Below the pieces are notes generated by a model. It had not been told where the DNA came from. It was given only the letters and a program-made list of their open reading frames with translations, and ran no database searches. The translations under genes were made by a program, and so were the position numbers. From Streptomyces sp. NBC_01717 (GTDB taxonomy: Bacteria > Actinomycetota > Actinomycetes > Streptomycetales > Streptomycetaceae), in NCBI RefSeq assembly GCF_036248255.1, contig NZ_CP109178.1:8499001-8563000 (forward strand): DNA of 64,000 nucleotides, given 5' to 3'. Of the stretch, positions 27,516 through 36,645 are shown in pieces. Position 1 is the stretch's first letter, and every line of letters begins with the position of its first letter.

Positions 27516-28073
27516 CTGCGGCGAGCCATGGAATGCCGCGGCAGCGCGAACGGCTGAGACAGTCGGATTCCAGCGTGAGGGTCCTGCTGCGCAGCTGGCA
27601 GACGGTGGGCGAGGAACGTCGCGACATGATCATGTACTCCACGCTGCTGAGTGCCGACCTGACCTGATGGCCTGCCGTATCCGTCGGCCGCCGGGGAGGA
27701 AGATCCGGAGAGGCTCGCACACACGCGGGTGGTGGAGGAGACGTCGTCCGCCGCGCTGGTCGGCGGCATGCTCGCGCTGCCTTCCGGACTCCCCGCTCAC
27801 CCCACGGGAGTGCATCTGCCTGAGGAAACGGCCTATCAGCCTCCCAGGCATTCCGGATTATCCGAGCATTCTGACTCCAGCCCAGCCGCGCAGCTCACGC
27901 CGCATGTCACTCCGCTCGATTTGCCCTGACAGTCAGCCGGTCATATCGTCACTTTTGATCAGGGGGAGATCGTGGTAGCCGGGTAGCCCCGTGTCATTCC
28001 CGCAGGATCTGCCAGCCGGTTACGTTGGGCCGCCTTGAAGCATTGATCCCAGAATCAGGCAGGGTGCTATCGC
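27516..28073. other. Gene-poor stretch before the DUF302 gene
   Basis: About 560 bases. A plus-strand segment around 27720-27930 is open (VVEETSSAALVGGMLALPSG) with moderate codon bias, but I do not recognise it. No RNA gene seen. Confidence 0.35.
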
Positions 28074-28589
28074 ATGGCCAGTCAGCACAGCCACACCGTG
28101 ACCCGGGTAGACGTTTCCACGGGAATTGCCTATGACGACTTCGTGAACGCATTCGAGAAAGCGGCGCCCGCGTTCAATCGGGGATCGATGGAACTCATTG
28201 CCGAAACCGGGGGCAGTTGGGACGACGTTCGCGCCGCGATGGCCGTGAACGCACCCAATGACCTGGTCCGCTACGCCCGAATCAACGGCACCTCACTGTT
28301 CAGTATCGCAGGACACACCACCAGGTCGATGGAGTACCTGACGGGTAATCACGTCATCGCCGAGACCATGTATGGCCATGATCCGAGGGCGCTCCTGTAT
28401 GCGCCTTTGCGGATGCTGATCTACAGCGACGGTGACGGCAATGCGGTGTTCAGCATGCATCGGCCGAGCGACGAGTTCGGCAGTCTCGGCATTCCAGAGG
28501 TCACGAAAGTCGGGGAGGATCTGGATCGCATCGTGGTCAATCTGCTACGGGTCTGCGGTGTCGATGCTTCGCAGGACTTCGGCGCGTGA
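28074..28589 (+). CDS. DUF302-like protein
   Basis: 171 residues from ATG 28074, with only a weak CAGGG upstream. The fold-type motifs are VDVSTGIAYDDFVNAFEKA near the start, RYARINGTSLFSIAG in the middle, and a late YAPLRMLIYSDGDGNAVFSM then EDLDRIVVNLL. These fit the DUF302/TT1751-like alpha+beta fold. No known activity. It is a single gene whose last bases overlap the edge of a tpg remnant on the other strand. Confidence 0.65.
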   Translation: MASQHSHTVTRVDVSTGIAYDDFVNAFEKAAPAFNRGSMELIAETGGSWDDVRAAMAVNAPNDLVRYARINGTSLFSIAGHTTRSMEYLTGNHVIAETMYGHDPRALLYAPLRMLIYSDGDGNAVFSMHRPSDEFGSLGIPEVTKVGEDLDRIVVNLLRVCGVDASQDFGA

Positions 28590-28701
28590 GAAGGAATTTC
28601 ACCTGAGCCTTTGCGGATTTCGGCGAGGGGCGGGTGAACACCTTCCGCTCCGCCCGCGCGAAGGCCCCAGGACCTTGCCGCGGCGCGGGGCCTGGCCTCA
28701 T
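28582..28701 (-). pseudogene. Tpg-like terminal-protein fragment
   Basis: Minus-strand reading gives GAFARAERKVFTRPSPKSAK and then AQVKFLLTR. This is the N-terminal signature of Streptomyces telomere terminal protein Tpg and its relatives. It loses homology where the DUF302 gene begins. About 40 codons remain. A longer relative lies at 31845-32165. Confidence 0.55.
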
Positions 28702-28705
28702 CAAG

Positions 28706-29221
28706 TTACGAGGCGCGCCACGTCGCCGCTGTGTGGCGCCCGGGCCCGTAAATCTGGGCTAGTGCCTCATCGGCTTTTTCCGGGCTGCCAGCACGCAGGA
28801 GGGCCCGGAAGCCCTCCCAGTCGGGAACGCGGCCATCCTGTCCCCACTGATCGTTCGGGATGGTGTAGACGTGCACCCACGGCCCGTGCGCCGGCAGCGG
28901 ACCAGAACCGAACACCGATCGCACGGCTTCGGCGGACTTGATCAGCATGGCACGGGCGTCTTCGGACGTGGGGAGAAGTTTCTGAGGCGCAATTACGTCG
29001 AGTTGAACGCGGGAGTTGGGATCGGCACCGGCGACATTGGCCGGTGCGTACCAGTTCTCGGGCTCAAACTCGTAGAACTGCACCCAAGAGGTCTCCTTGT
29101 GGGTCTGGTTGTTGACCAGGCACTCGACGTCAGCCACGGCCTGAATGAGTTTTGCGCCGAGCTCCTCCTTCTGCTCGGCGCTCAGATGGCCCTTCATTGC
29201 GTGCACGCGAACGAAAACCAT
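28706..29221 (-). CDS. Tautomerase-family protein
   Basis: ATG 29221 has GGAAGG about ten bases upstream; 171 residues. It opens MVFVRVHAMKGHLSAEQKEE, a tautomerase-type beta-alpha start, with a second repeat at VHVYTIPNDQWGQDGRV. An initial Pro at position 2 is absent (Met-Val), so classical Pro-1 catalysis is doubtful unless the start is elsewhere. Single gene; substrate unknown. Confidence 0.65.
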   Translation of the reverse strand: MVFVRVHAMKGHLSAEQKEELGAKLIQAVADVECLVNNQTHKETSWVQFYEFEPENWYAPANVAGADPNSRVQLDVIAPQKLLPTSEDARAMLIKSAEAVRSVFGSGPLPAHGPWVHVYTIPNDQWGQDGRVPDWEGFRALLRAGSPEKADEALAQIYGPGRHTAATWRAS

Positions 29222-29589
29222 GTGCGTGGGTCCTTCCAGTTGCTGGTCGACGGCCAACCCTGAGCAAAAGAAGCCGGCCGACCTCAACAGGCCCGCTGCC
29301 CCGTGGCGATCCATCACCTGATCGGGCGAGGCGGTGTCGGTCCAAGCAGGCTGGTCGACCGGCCGCCCGGCAGAACGTCCTGCTGCCGGCACGCAAGCAA
29401 CTCCTCCGCGTGCCCCGTTGGAAGCCCGGAACGCCGGCATCGCGCGGTCCAGGCTGTGCCGCAGCGCGGCGAAGTGAGGCCTGCGTGGACCGGCGTTGGA
29501 AGGAGCCGATGTGTCGCTGAAGGAGACCAGCTGGTCCCAGCGCGGGGATGAGGCGTACTTCGTCCTCATCGGCCATACCGTCGGATGCG
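29222..29589. other. Stretch without a recognisable gene
   Basis: About 370 bases between the tautomerase start and a P450 remnant. Nothing convincing on either strand. Confidence 0.4.
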
Positions 29590-29745
29590 CATCGTGCCGT
29601 GGCGCGGACGGCCGTCGAGACGCTGCCGGAGCGGCTGCCCGACCTGGTGCTGTCGGTGGAGCCGGAGACGCCGGCCTGGCGTCCGTCGATCTGGATGCGG
29701 GGGCTGACGGCGCTGCCGGTGCAGTTCACGTCGGTGGTGCAGTAG
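29590..29745 (+). pseudogene. Cytochrome P450 C-terminal remnant
   Basis: The plus strand encodes TAVETLPERLPDLVLSVEPE and then RPSIWMRGLTALPVQFTSV followed by a stop at 29743. This is the end of a P450 (post-heme helix L to the terminal beta strands). The heme-binding and catalytic parts are missing. It is oriented against the intact P450 just downstream and is clearly of a different subfamily. Confidence 0.6.
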
Positions 29746-29889
29746 GGCGGGCGCCCGATGACCCGGTAGGGCGGGCGCCCGGTCGTGCGGCAGCCCGGGC
29801 CACCCGGGGGGTGCGGCAGCGCGGGCGCATGGGCCCTGGGCGGGGCCCATCACCTCGGCGGTGGTGCTGGTATGGCGGTCAGGCGGCCG

Positions 29890-31107
29890 TCACGGGCGTG
29901 AACTGCACCGCAGGCGTTGCGGTCCGCGGGTGAAGACGCCTTCCTCGACCGGGTCGAAGCCGTCGGCGAGGCGCATGTCGGGCATGGCGTCCAGCAGCTG
30001 GCTGACGCCGATCTCGACCTCCGCCTTGGCGAGTAGCGCACCGACGCAGAAGTGCCGGCCGAGCGCGAAGGCGAGGTGGTCGGCGGCAGCGGAGAAGGCG
30101 GTGGTGGTGGTCAGGTCGTCGCGGAAGATGTCGAAGCGGTCCGGATCGCGGTAGCGGCTCTCGTCGCGGTTGGCGGCGCCTATCAGGCAGGTGACGGTGA
30201 CACCGGCGGGTATGGTGCCGCCGCTGAGCTTCACCTCGGTTGCGGACTGCCGCATGATCATGTGGACGGGCGGGGTGTGCCGCAGGGTCTCGGCGAAGGC
30301 CCGCGGGATCAGGTCGCGGTCCGCGCGGACGGCGGCAAGCTGGTCGGGGTGGAGCAGCAGGTTCGCGAAGATGCTGGCGATCGCCTTGTCGGTGGTCTCG
30401 CCGCCGGCGGCGAGCAGCAGGCTGCAGAACGCCTTGATGTCCTCGTCGCTCATCCGCACACCGTCGACCTCGGCGGCGCACAGCGTGGACAGCAGGTCTT
30501 CGCCCCGGTTCTCGCGGCGTTCCCGGATGACCGGCAGCATGTACTCGGCGAACTCGACACGGGTCCGCTCGCCCGCCGAGGCCACCTCGGGGTCACCCGA
30601 GAGGTTGCCGAGGAAGGCGATGACGGACGTGTACCAACGGTGGAAGCGCGCGTGGTCCGCCTTGTCGAGGCCCAGCATGTCGGCGATCACGTTGACCGGG
30701 AAGCGGGTGGCGTAGTCGTTGACCAGGTCGGCGGAGCCGGAGTTGCGGAAGGCGTCGATCAGTTCGCGCGAGTTGCGCTGGATGACGGGGAGGAACTTCT
30801 CCTGGAGGTCGGCGCCGCGGAAGGCGGGGGCGACGAGGGCGCGGCGCACGGAGTGCTCACGGCCGCTGAGCTGGAGGATCGTCTTGCCGTGCACGGGCTC
30901 GATCTGCCAGTCGTAGTTGTCGGTGGTGAACTCGCCGTTCTTGTCCTTGAAGACGCGCTCGACGTCCTCGTAGCGCGAGATGATGTAACTTTGCGTGGCC
31001 TCGTGCCAGATGAGGGGCGAGGTGTCGCGCATCAGACGGTACGCCGGGTAGGGGTCAGCGGCGAACTCCGGCGAGAGGATGTCGGGCACCTGCTGTGCGG
31101 TGGACAT
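29890..31107 (-). CDS. Cytochrome P450
   Basis: 405 residues; ATG 31107 preceded by GAGGGAGA. The I-helix motif is LLAAGGETTDKAI, the K-helix is ETLR, and the heme loop is FALGRHFCVGALLA with the Cys ligand. No membrane anchor, as usual for actinobacterial P450s, so it needs ferredoxin partners encoded elsewhere. It is a single gene with a palindrome 42 bp upstream. The substrate cannot be read from sequence. Confidence 0.92.
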   Translation of the reverse strand: MSTAQQVPDILSPEFAADPYPAYRLMRDTSPLIWHEATQSYIISRYEDVERVFKDKNGEFTTDNYDWQIEPVHGKTILQLSGREHSVRRALVAPAFRGADLQEKFLPVIQRNSRELIDAFRNSGSADLVNDYATRFPVNVIADMLGLDKADHARFHRWYTSVIAFLGNLSGDPEVASAGERTRVEFAEYMLPVIRERRENRGEDLLSTLCAAEVDGVRMSDEDIKAFCSLLLAAGGETTDKAIASIFANLLLHPDQLAAVRADRDLIPRAFAETLRHTPPVHMIMRQSATEVKLSGGTIPAGVTVTCLIGAANRDESRYRDPDRFDIFRDDLTTTTAFSAAADHLAFALGRHFCVGALLAKAEVEIGVSQLLDAMPDMRLADGFDPVEEGVFTRGPQRLRCSSRP

Positions 31108-31148
31108 GGGTCTCCCTCAATGTCAGTGACTTGCTTACGGCACAAGGT

Positions 31149-31160
31149 TATTGATCAATA
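31149..31160. promoter_or_regulatory. Perfect palindrome upstream of the P450 gene
   Basis: TATTGATCAATA is a perfect 12-bp palindrome, 42 bp before the P450 start, in an AT-rich pocket of GC-rich DNA. It is a plausible operator for a TetR- or MarR-type repressor. No such regulator is encoded next to it. Confidence 0.55.
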
Positions 31161-31389
31161 GTCAGCCGAGACAGCCCCCACCGCTTCCCCGGCTGCCCCA
31201 CCAGCAACCGTTGGCTGAAAACCGTCACTTGAACTTGGCCAAGGCGGCCATGCCGTCGTATCGGCACATGGCTGCTTGCCTGCATCTCGGGGTGCCGGTA
31301 AGAACTCCGTCACCACGGCGGTGATCAGGCCTTGGGCTTGGCAGGCCGACCATGTCGCCGGGGCTCAGTCATGCGCGAGGGCGGTCGCT

Positions 31390-31782
31390 TCAGCGCCGTA
31401 CGCGGCGAGCGGCGACCTCGTACATGGAGATGTAGTCAGGACCAACGGTGGCTCCACTCTCCACGGTGCCAGCGGATACCCACTGCTCAGCTGCGGACTT
31501 CAACACCGTCGCCACCTGGTGCGGAACGATGGGCTTGCTGCTGGCCATGGCGTCAAGCTCCACCTTCCAACGCCGCCCCTGACGAGCGACGCACACAAAG
31601 ATCGCGTCGTTGATCCTGGCACTGCTGTGGGCCGCGTGATGAGCTTCCGCTCTGGCGCAGTCGGGGATCAGTGCAGCGCGAAGAGGCATTCCAGGCGTCG
31701 GCATGCTCACATCGTCGCAGGCGCTCGCACCACTAATGAGGCGAACACCAGCACAATCGCGCTCCTCCAGCCGAGATGCCAT
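31390..31782 (-). CDS. Hypothetical protein
   Basis: About 130 residues from ATG 31782, or about 104 from ATG 31704; neither has a good ribosome site. The C-terminal part (NDAIFVCVARQGRRWKVELD, then PIVPHQVATVLKSAAEQWV) looks genuinely coding by codon bias. No family recognised. The frame is open upstream through the tpg remnant, so it could also be the 3' part of a fused or broken gene. Confidence 0.4.
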   Translation of the reverse strand: MASRLEERDCAGVRLISGASACDDVSMPTPGMPLRAALIPDCARAEAHHAAHSSARINDAIFVCVARQGRRWKVELDAMASSKPIVPHQVATVLKSAAEQWVSAGTVESGATVGPDYISMYEVAARRVRR

Positions 31783-31844
31783 CTTGGGCGGCGCACGCTT
31801 TCCAACTCTGCATGTGCTGGTTCGAGTTGGTTCGCGGACGTCCA

Positions 31845-32165
31845 TCAGCCACGCCACGACTGCGCCCACTCGGGAGCTGAACGGCTGCGGATGAGACTGT
31901 GAGCGGTGAGAGAGCGGGCCGCCTGGAGCTTTTTCTGCCGGGTCTTGATCTGTCCGGCGCGGTAGCGCTCCACCGTGCGGCGCGAAACGCCCAGGCGCTC
32001 GGCCAGGTCCTTGGTGGAGTCCTTCATGCGAGTGAGGAGGTATTTCACCTGAGCCGTTGCAGATTTCGGTGCGGGCCGGGTGAAGGTCGCTCGCTCGGCC
32101 CGGGTGAGGGCGTCCAGAATCTTGCCGCGTGTCGGGGCCGACTGCTGCTGCTCGTGATCGGTCAT
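31845..32165 (-). pseudogene. Tpg-like terminal protein, truncated
   Basis: ATG 32165 opens a 106-residue product. Residues 14-80 match the Tpg family (ILDALTRAERATFTRPAPKS, AQVKYLLTRMKDSTKDLAER, LGVSRRTVERYRAGQIK), including the helix-turn-helix. Full Tpg proteins are about 185 residues. Here homology ends after KKLQAARSL and a short unrelated tail leads to a stop. Tpg caps linear Streptomyces replicons. A partner tap gene is not seen in the window. Confidence 0.65.
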
Positions 32166-32229
32166 GCCGACCAGGAAGCCATGGGGTGCCTGTGGACAGC
32201 GGCGTGTCCTCCGCCGGCCCCGAGACTGA

Positions 32230-32698
32230 TGGTGCCCAATGTGACGACGCAGTTGTGTCCGTGCGCAGTGCGCGGAGCTCAGCGCGCCGTTCCCATATGG
32301 ACGGCTCGGAGTCGTCGTACGGCAACAACTCCGCCTCCAGGCAGGCGGCGAGGCGTTCGTTCCGTCCGAGGGCGCTTCGTCGCTCCCGACCGGACCGGTC
32401 GCGAGGCACAGCACACCCCCGGGGCGGCCGAGGATGTAGGAAGAGGACCACTGCAGTGTCAATTCCGGTTCCAGGACCCGGCGTACCGCGTTCAGAGCCA
32501 CTCACAGAGTCCCCGCCACCGCGACGGGGTCCGCCCGGGGCCGCAGCAGTGCGGCGAGCCGGTCGGGGCGCACTCCGTGCTGCGGACCAGTGCAAGTGCC
32601 TTGAGCAGTCGGCGAGATCCAGGGCGGCCCCAGCGTTCCTTCGGGACGGCGCAGCCGCCCCACACCACGTGAAAGCCGCCGATCAGCTGGATGTCCAC
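32230..32698 (-). pseudogene. SARP/BTAD-type regulator, decayed
   Basis: GTG 32698 opens DIQLIGGFHVVWGGCAVP followed by ERWGRPGSRRLLKALAL, the winged-helix start of SARP-type regulators. After a frameshift comes NAVRRVLEPELTLQWSSSYI, and after another ACLEAELLPYDDSEPSIWER, the BTAD start. At least two frameshifts make it non-functional. SARPs usually activate secondary-metabolite clusters. No complete cluster is adjacent. Confidence 0.6.
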
Positions 32699-32889
32699 GG
32701 GTGACCTGGTGGGACAGCCGTGCGGCTGGATGGTAATGGCGGGGTAACAGGCGGTGCCTACCCTGCGCCTTGATGTCGACGGCGGCAGAACAGTGGCACA
32801 AATGCGCCGTCTTGTCCTTTCCACACACCGGCGTACAGGCGCCCGCTCGATATCCCGCTTCTCGTCCCTCCAAAAGGAGTTGCCTCACC

Positions 32890-35800
32890 ATGTCCAGACC
32901 CTTCACCAGGGGTTCATTGCCTGTGACTGTGGCGCTGACCGCGCTCATAGCCGCCGGCGCCGCTCCCGCAGGAGCCACCTCGGACAGCGGCCCGCAGTTC
33001 CGCGCGCTCAAGCCGTCCGCGACGGCGGCTGCCGCGCACACGGTCCGGTTGATCACCGGAGACAGTGTGATCGTGACCGGCAAGGGCGAGCAGCAGCACG
33101 TCATGTTCCAGGCCGGACCCGGCAACCCCGGCGGCAGCGCGGAGATCGAGCAGTACGGCACGAACATCACGGTGATCCCCGACGAGGCCCGCCCGCTGCT
33201 CGCCTCAGGCGCCCTCGACGCCCGCCTCTTCGACGTGGACGCACTGATCGCGCAGGGGTACGCCGACGGCGCCGACGTGCCGGTGATCGTACAGAACAAG
33301 GACGCGTCCGCCCCCGTACCCGAAGGCTCGAAGCAGGTACGCAAACTGCCCGGCATCAAGGCGGCAGCCGCCCGCGTCGAGGCAAAGAACACCAGGACGT
33401 TCTGGTCGGGCCTGCGCTCCACCCGGGACGGGGCGACGGCCAAGAAACTTGCCGACGGCGTCAGCAAGGTCTGGCTCGACGCCAAGGTCGAGGCCACTCT
33501 CGACAAGAGCGTGCCGCAGATCGGCGCCCCCGAGGCCTGGGCGGAGGGCTACGACGGCAAGGGCGTGAAGGTCGCCATCCTCGACACCGGCGTCGACGGC
33601 ACCCACCCCGACCTGGCCGGCCGTATCGCCGAGACCAAGAACTTCTCCGACAGCGACGACGCCGTCGACCACGTCGGCCACGGCACGCACGTCGCCTCGA
33701 CGATCGTCGGTTCCGGTGCCGCGTCCGGGGGCAAGTACAAGGGCGTCGCGCCAGAGGCCGATCTCATGATCGGCAAGGTGCTCGGGGACACCGGGTCAGG
33801 CTCCGACTCCTCGGTCCTCGCTGGCATGGAATGGGCCGCGCACAGCGGTGCCAAGGTCATCAGCATGAGCCTGGGAACCCAGCAGGCCAGCGACGGCACG
33901 GACCCGATGAGCATGGCCGTCGACGAACTCACCGCCGAAACCGGCTCCCTGTTCGTGATCGCGGCGGGCAACACCGGCCCCAAGGCGACGACCATCGGCT
34001 CTCCCGGCGCCGCCGACTCCGCGCTCACCGTCGCGGCCGTCGACAAACAGGACCAGCTCGCCTCGTTCTCCAGCCGCGGCCCGCGCCTGAACGACAACGC
34101 GCTCAAGCCCGACATCGCCGCGCCGGGCGTGGACATCGTCGCGGCCCGCGCCGCGGGCACCACCATGGGCACCCCCCTCGACAAGAACTACACCTCCGCC
34201 AGCGGTACGTCGATGGCCACCCCGCATGTCGCCGGCGCCGCAGCGATCGTCGCCCAGGCGCACCCGGACTGGACCGCCGCGGACATCAAGGGCGCCCTCA
34301 TGTCCGGCGCGAAGGTACTCGACGGCGGCGGCTTCGCCGAGGGCTCGGGCCGGACCTACGTTCCGGCCGCGCTCAAGCAGACCGTCTGGGCGACCAACGC
34401 CTCCTTCGGCACCGTGGCACCCAAGGGCACATCGGCCCCGGTCACGCGTTCGGTCACCTTCCACAACACCTCCGACAAGGAGGTCACCCTCGCCCTGTCC
34501 GGCGCGCTGACACTGGACGGTGGTGCCGTGGCGGACGGCGCCCTCACGCTGGGCGCGGACACCCTGACCCTGCCCGCGGGCGGCGCGAAGGACCTTGCGG
34601 TCACCGTGACACCCGACCTCGCCACGGCGTACGGCACCTACACCGGGACCATCACGGCGACCGGGGACGGAGTGACGACGCACGCCACGGTCGCCCTCAA
34701 CCGCGAGCAGCCCACCGTCAAGCTCACGCTCAAGGGAGTGATGCCCGACGGCACGCCCGCCCAGGGCAGCAGCGCCCTCGCGCTGTACAGCCTGACCGAC
34801 AGTTCCAATCCGCCCGCACAGATGCGGATGGGCCCGGACGGCATCGCGACCGCGCAGATCAAGCCGGGCCGCTACACGATCGTCGGACACCTGCGCGCCG
34901 GATCCGACACCGTCTCCTTCGGCCTGCCCGAATTCACCGTCGGCGACCAGGACATCTCACTCAAGGCCGACGGCCGCGACGCCCAGCCGCTGAAGGTGAA
35001 GACCCCCAAGCGCAGCGAACTGCGCAGTCTCGCCATCGCGGTCAGCCGGCGTGCCGCGGCACAGCCGATCGGTGTCAGCAGCACGTACGTGCTCGGCCTG
35101 GCCGGCGGACACCAGTGGGCGCTCCCCGCGCCGGCGGCGAAGGACGGCACGTTCGGATTCACCGCCAACTGGAGTCTGCAGGCGCCGGCGATCACCGCGA
35201 AGGCGCAGCTGCCCTCCGGTGCGTACGACCTGAACGCGGAGTCGTTCCCCTACTCGGGACGGTTCGACGGCACCCGGCGCCTCACCGTCGTCGACGCCGG
35301 ACACGGTACGGAGGCGGACCTCGCCGAGCACCCCGTCAAGGGCAAGCTCGCCCTGATCCGGGTGGGCAACGAGGACCTCTTCGCCACCGTGCTGCCGAGA
35401 GTCCTGGCCGCCGGACCCGCGGCCGTCATGGTCGTCAATGACAGGAACGAGCGGTACGTCGGCGCAACGTTCTCGCCGATCCCTGTGTTCGGTGTGTACA
35501 AGAAGGCGGGGGACAAGGTCGCCGCCGCTGCGATCAAGCGTTCCGTCGCCGTCAACCTGACCGGAGAGACGAGCCCCTCGTACTCCTACCAGCTGGTGGA
35601 CGGGCAGTCGGACGGCATCTCGACCGACCAGACCTTCGACCCGCCGCAGCCGGAGCTGGCCGACATCCGGCTGAAGACCTACGCGTCCTCCACGGACCCG
35701 GCCCTCGCCCAGGCGAGCGGCGGCTGGCTCGGCCTGAGCGTGGCCAACAACCGTGGCGCGGGCGCGATTCTCCCCACGACGATGGGCACCAGCCAGCACG

Positions 35801-36606
35801 TCTACGTCAATGCCAAGGGCACCAAGTGGGAGCGGGTCGTGACGCCCACGTACAGCTCGGCGACCAGTGCCTCAGCCCTTAACACCTACGCGCCGGGCAG
35901 CACGGTGGACCAGGACTGGTTCGCTCCCGTCCAACACGCCACGTCCCCCGCAGTCTCCGCACCGGCCACCGGACTGACTCCGTCGCGCGACAGCGAAGGC
36001 ATGATGGTCCAGATCCCGGTGTGGGCCACCGCCTCGGGCGGCACCTGGGAGAGTTTCTCGATGAGCGCCGGTGACACGGATGCGTTCCGCGCCTACCGAG
36101 ACGGTCAGCTTCTCGGTTCAGCGACCTATCCCTACGCACAGATCACGGGCCTGCCCGACGCGAAGTCGGAGTACCGCTTCGAGGTGGACGGCGAGCGCAC
36201 CGCCCCCTGGTCGACCGTCAGCACGGAGGCGCACACCGCCTGGACGTTCTCCTCGGCGGCGCCCACGGGCACCGGCCCGGAGACCCTGCCGATGCTGCTC
36301 GCCGACTACCAGCTGGACGGCGTCGCGCTCGACAGCTCCGTCAAGGCGGGCAAGCCCCACGGCCTGAAGGTCACCTTCCGCAACGCCGACGGCTCCGCGT
36401 CGCCGGTCACTCGGGCGACTGTCCAGGCCTCGTACGACGGCGGAAAGACGTGGCACAAGCTCAGCGCCGACGTCTCGGCGCACGCGGCGAGCGTCACGGT
36501 AAAGGCCCCGCTCGGTGCGGAGAGCATCTCGCTGCGCGTCCAGGGCGAGAACGCGGCAGGCAGCACCGTCAACCAGACCGTCGTGAATGCGGTCAAGGTG
36601 AGCTGA
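32890..36606 (+). CDS. Secreted S8 (subtilisin-like) serine peptidase, 1238 aa
   Basis: ATG 32890 has AAGGAG eleven bases upstream. Signal peptide about 1-28 (ALTALIAAGAAPAGA). The propeptide region runs to about 205. In the catalytic domain, Asp232 sits in AILDTGVDGTHPDL, His264 in GHGTHVAS, the oxyanion Asn in AAGNTGP, and Ser441 in ASGTSMATPHVAGA, so the triad is complete. Further regions are an insert resembling a PA domain (around KGKLALIRVGNEDLF) and beta-rich C-terminal modules. No LPXTG anchor. It is much longer than a minimal subtilisin, like other large Streptomyces S8 peptidases. A terminator hairpin follows. Confidence 0.93.
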   Translation: MSRPFTRGSLPVTVALTALIAAGAAPAGATSDSGPQFRALKPSATAAAAHTVRLITGDSVIVTGKGEQQHVMFQAGPGNPGGSAEIEQYGTNITVIPDEARPLLASGALDARLFDVDALIAQGYADGADVPVIVQNKDASAPVPEGSKQVRKLPGIKAAAARVEAKNTRTFWSGLRSTRDGATAKKLADGVSKVWLDAKVEATLDKSVPQIGAPEAWAEGYDGKGVKVAILDTGVDGTHPDLAGRIAETKNFSDSDDAVDHVGHGTHVASTIVGSGAASGGKYKGVAPEADLMIGKVLGDTGSGSDSSVLAGMEWAAHSGAKVISMSLGTQQASDGTDPMSMAVDELTAETGSLFVIAAGNTGPKATTIGSPGAADSALTVAAVDKQDQLASFSSRGPRLNDNALKPDIAAPGVDIVAARAAGTTMGTPLDKNYTSASGTSMATPHVAGAAAIVAQAHPDWTAADIKGALMSGAKVLDGGGFAEGSGRTYVPAALKQTVWATNASFGTVAPKGTSAPVTRSVTFHNTSDKEVTLALSGALTLDGGAVADGALTLGADTLTLPAGGAKDLAVTVTPDLATAYGTYTGTITATGDGVTTHATVALNREQPTVKLTLKGVMPDGTPAQGSSALALYSLTDSSNPPAQMRMGPDGIATAQIKPGRYTIVGHLRAGSDTVSFGLPEFTVGDQDISLKADGRDAQPLKVKTPKRSELRSLAIAVSRRAAAQPIGVSSTYVLGLAGGHQWALPAPAAKDGTFGFTANWSLQAPAITAKAQLPSGAYDLNAESFPYSGRFDGTRRLTVVDAGHGTEADLAEHPVKGKLALIRVGNEDLFATVLPRVLAAGPAAVMVVNDRNERYVGATFSPIPVFGVYKKAGDKVAAAAIKRSVAVNLTGETSPSYSYQLVDGQSDGISTDQTFDPPQPELADIRLKTYASSTDPALAQASGGWLGLSVANNRGAGAILPTTMGTSQHVYVNAKGTKWERVVTPTYSSATSASALNTYAPGSTVDQDWFAPVQHATSPAVSAPATGLTPSRDSEGMMVQIPVWATASGGTWESFSMSAGDTDAFRAYRDGQLLGSATYPYAQITGLPDAKSEYRFEVDGERTAPWSTVSTEAHTAWTFSSAAPTGTGPETLPMLLADYQLDGVALDSSVKAGKPHGLKVTFRNADGSASPVTRATVQASYDGGKTWHKLSADVSAHAASVTVKAPLGAESISLRVQGENAAGSTVNQTVVNAVKVS

Positions 36607-36618
36607 ACCTCTCCTCTG

Positions 36619-36645
36619 GGGGCCGGGCATTCCGTGCCCGGCCCC
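36619..36645 (+). terminator. Hairpin terminator after the subtilase gene
   Basis: Perfect 11-bp stem GGGGCCGGGCA / TGCCCGGCCCC with a 5-base loop, 12 bases after the stop codon. It lacks a U-tract, as is common in Streptomyces. Confidence 0.8.

Noticed and set aside
32754..35441. An 895-codon open frame in the other plus-strand frame
   Set aside because: It overlaps the subtilase gene, which has signal peptide, complete catalytic triad and ribosome site. The alternative is Arg/Gly-rich noise.
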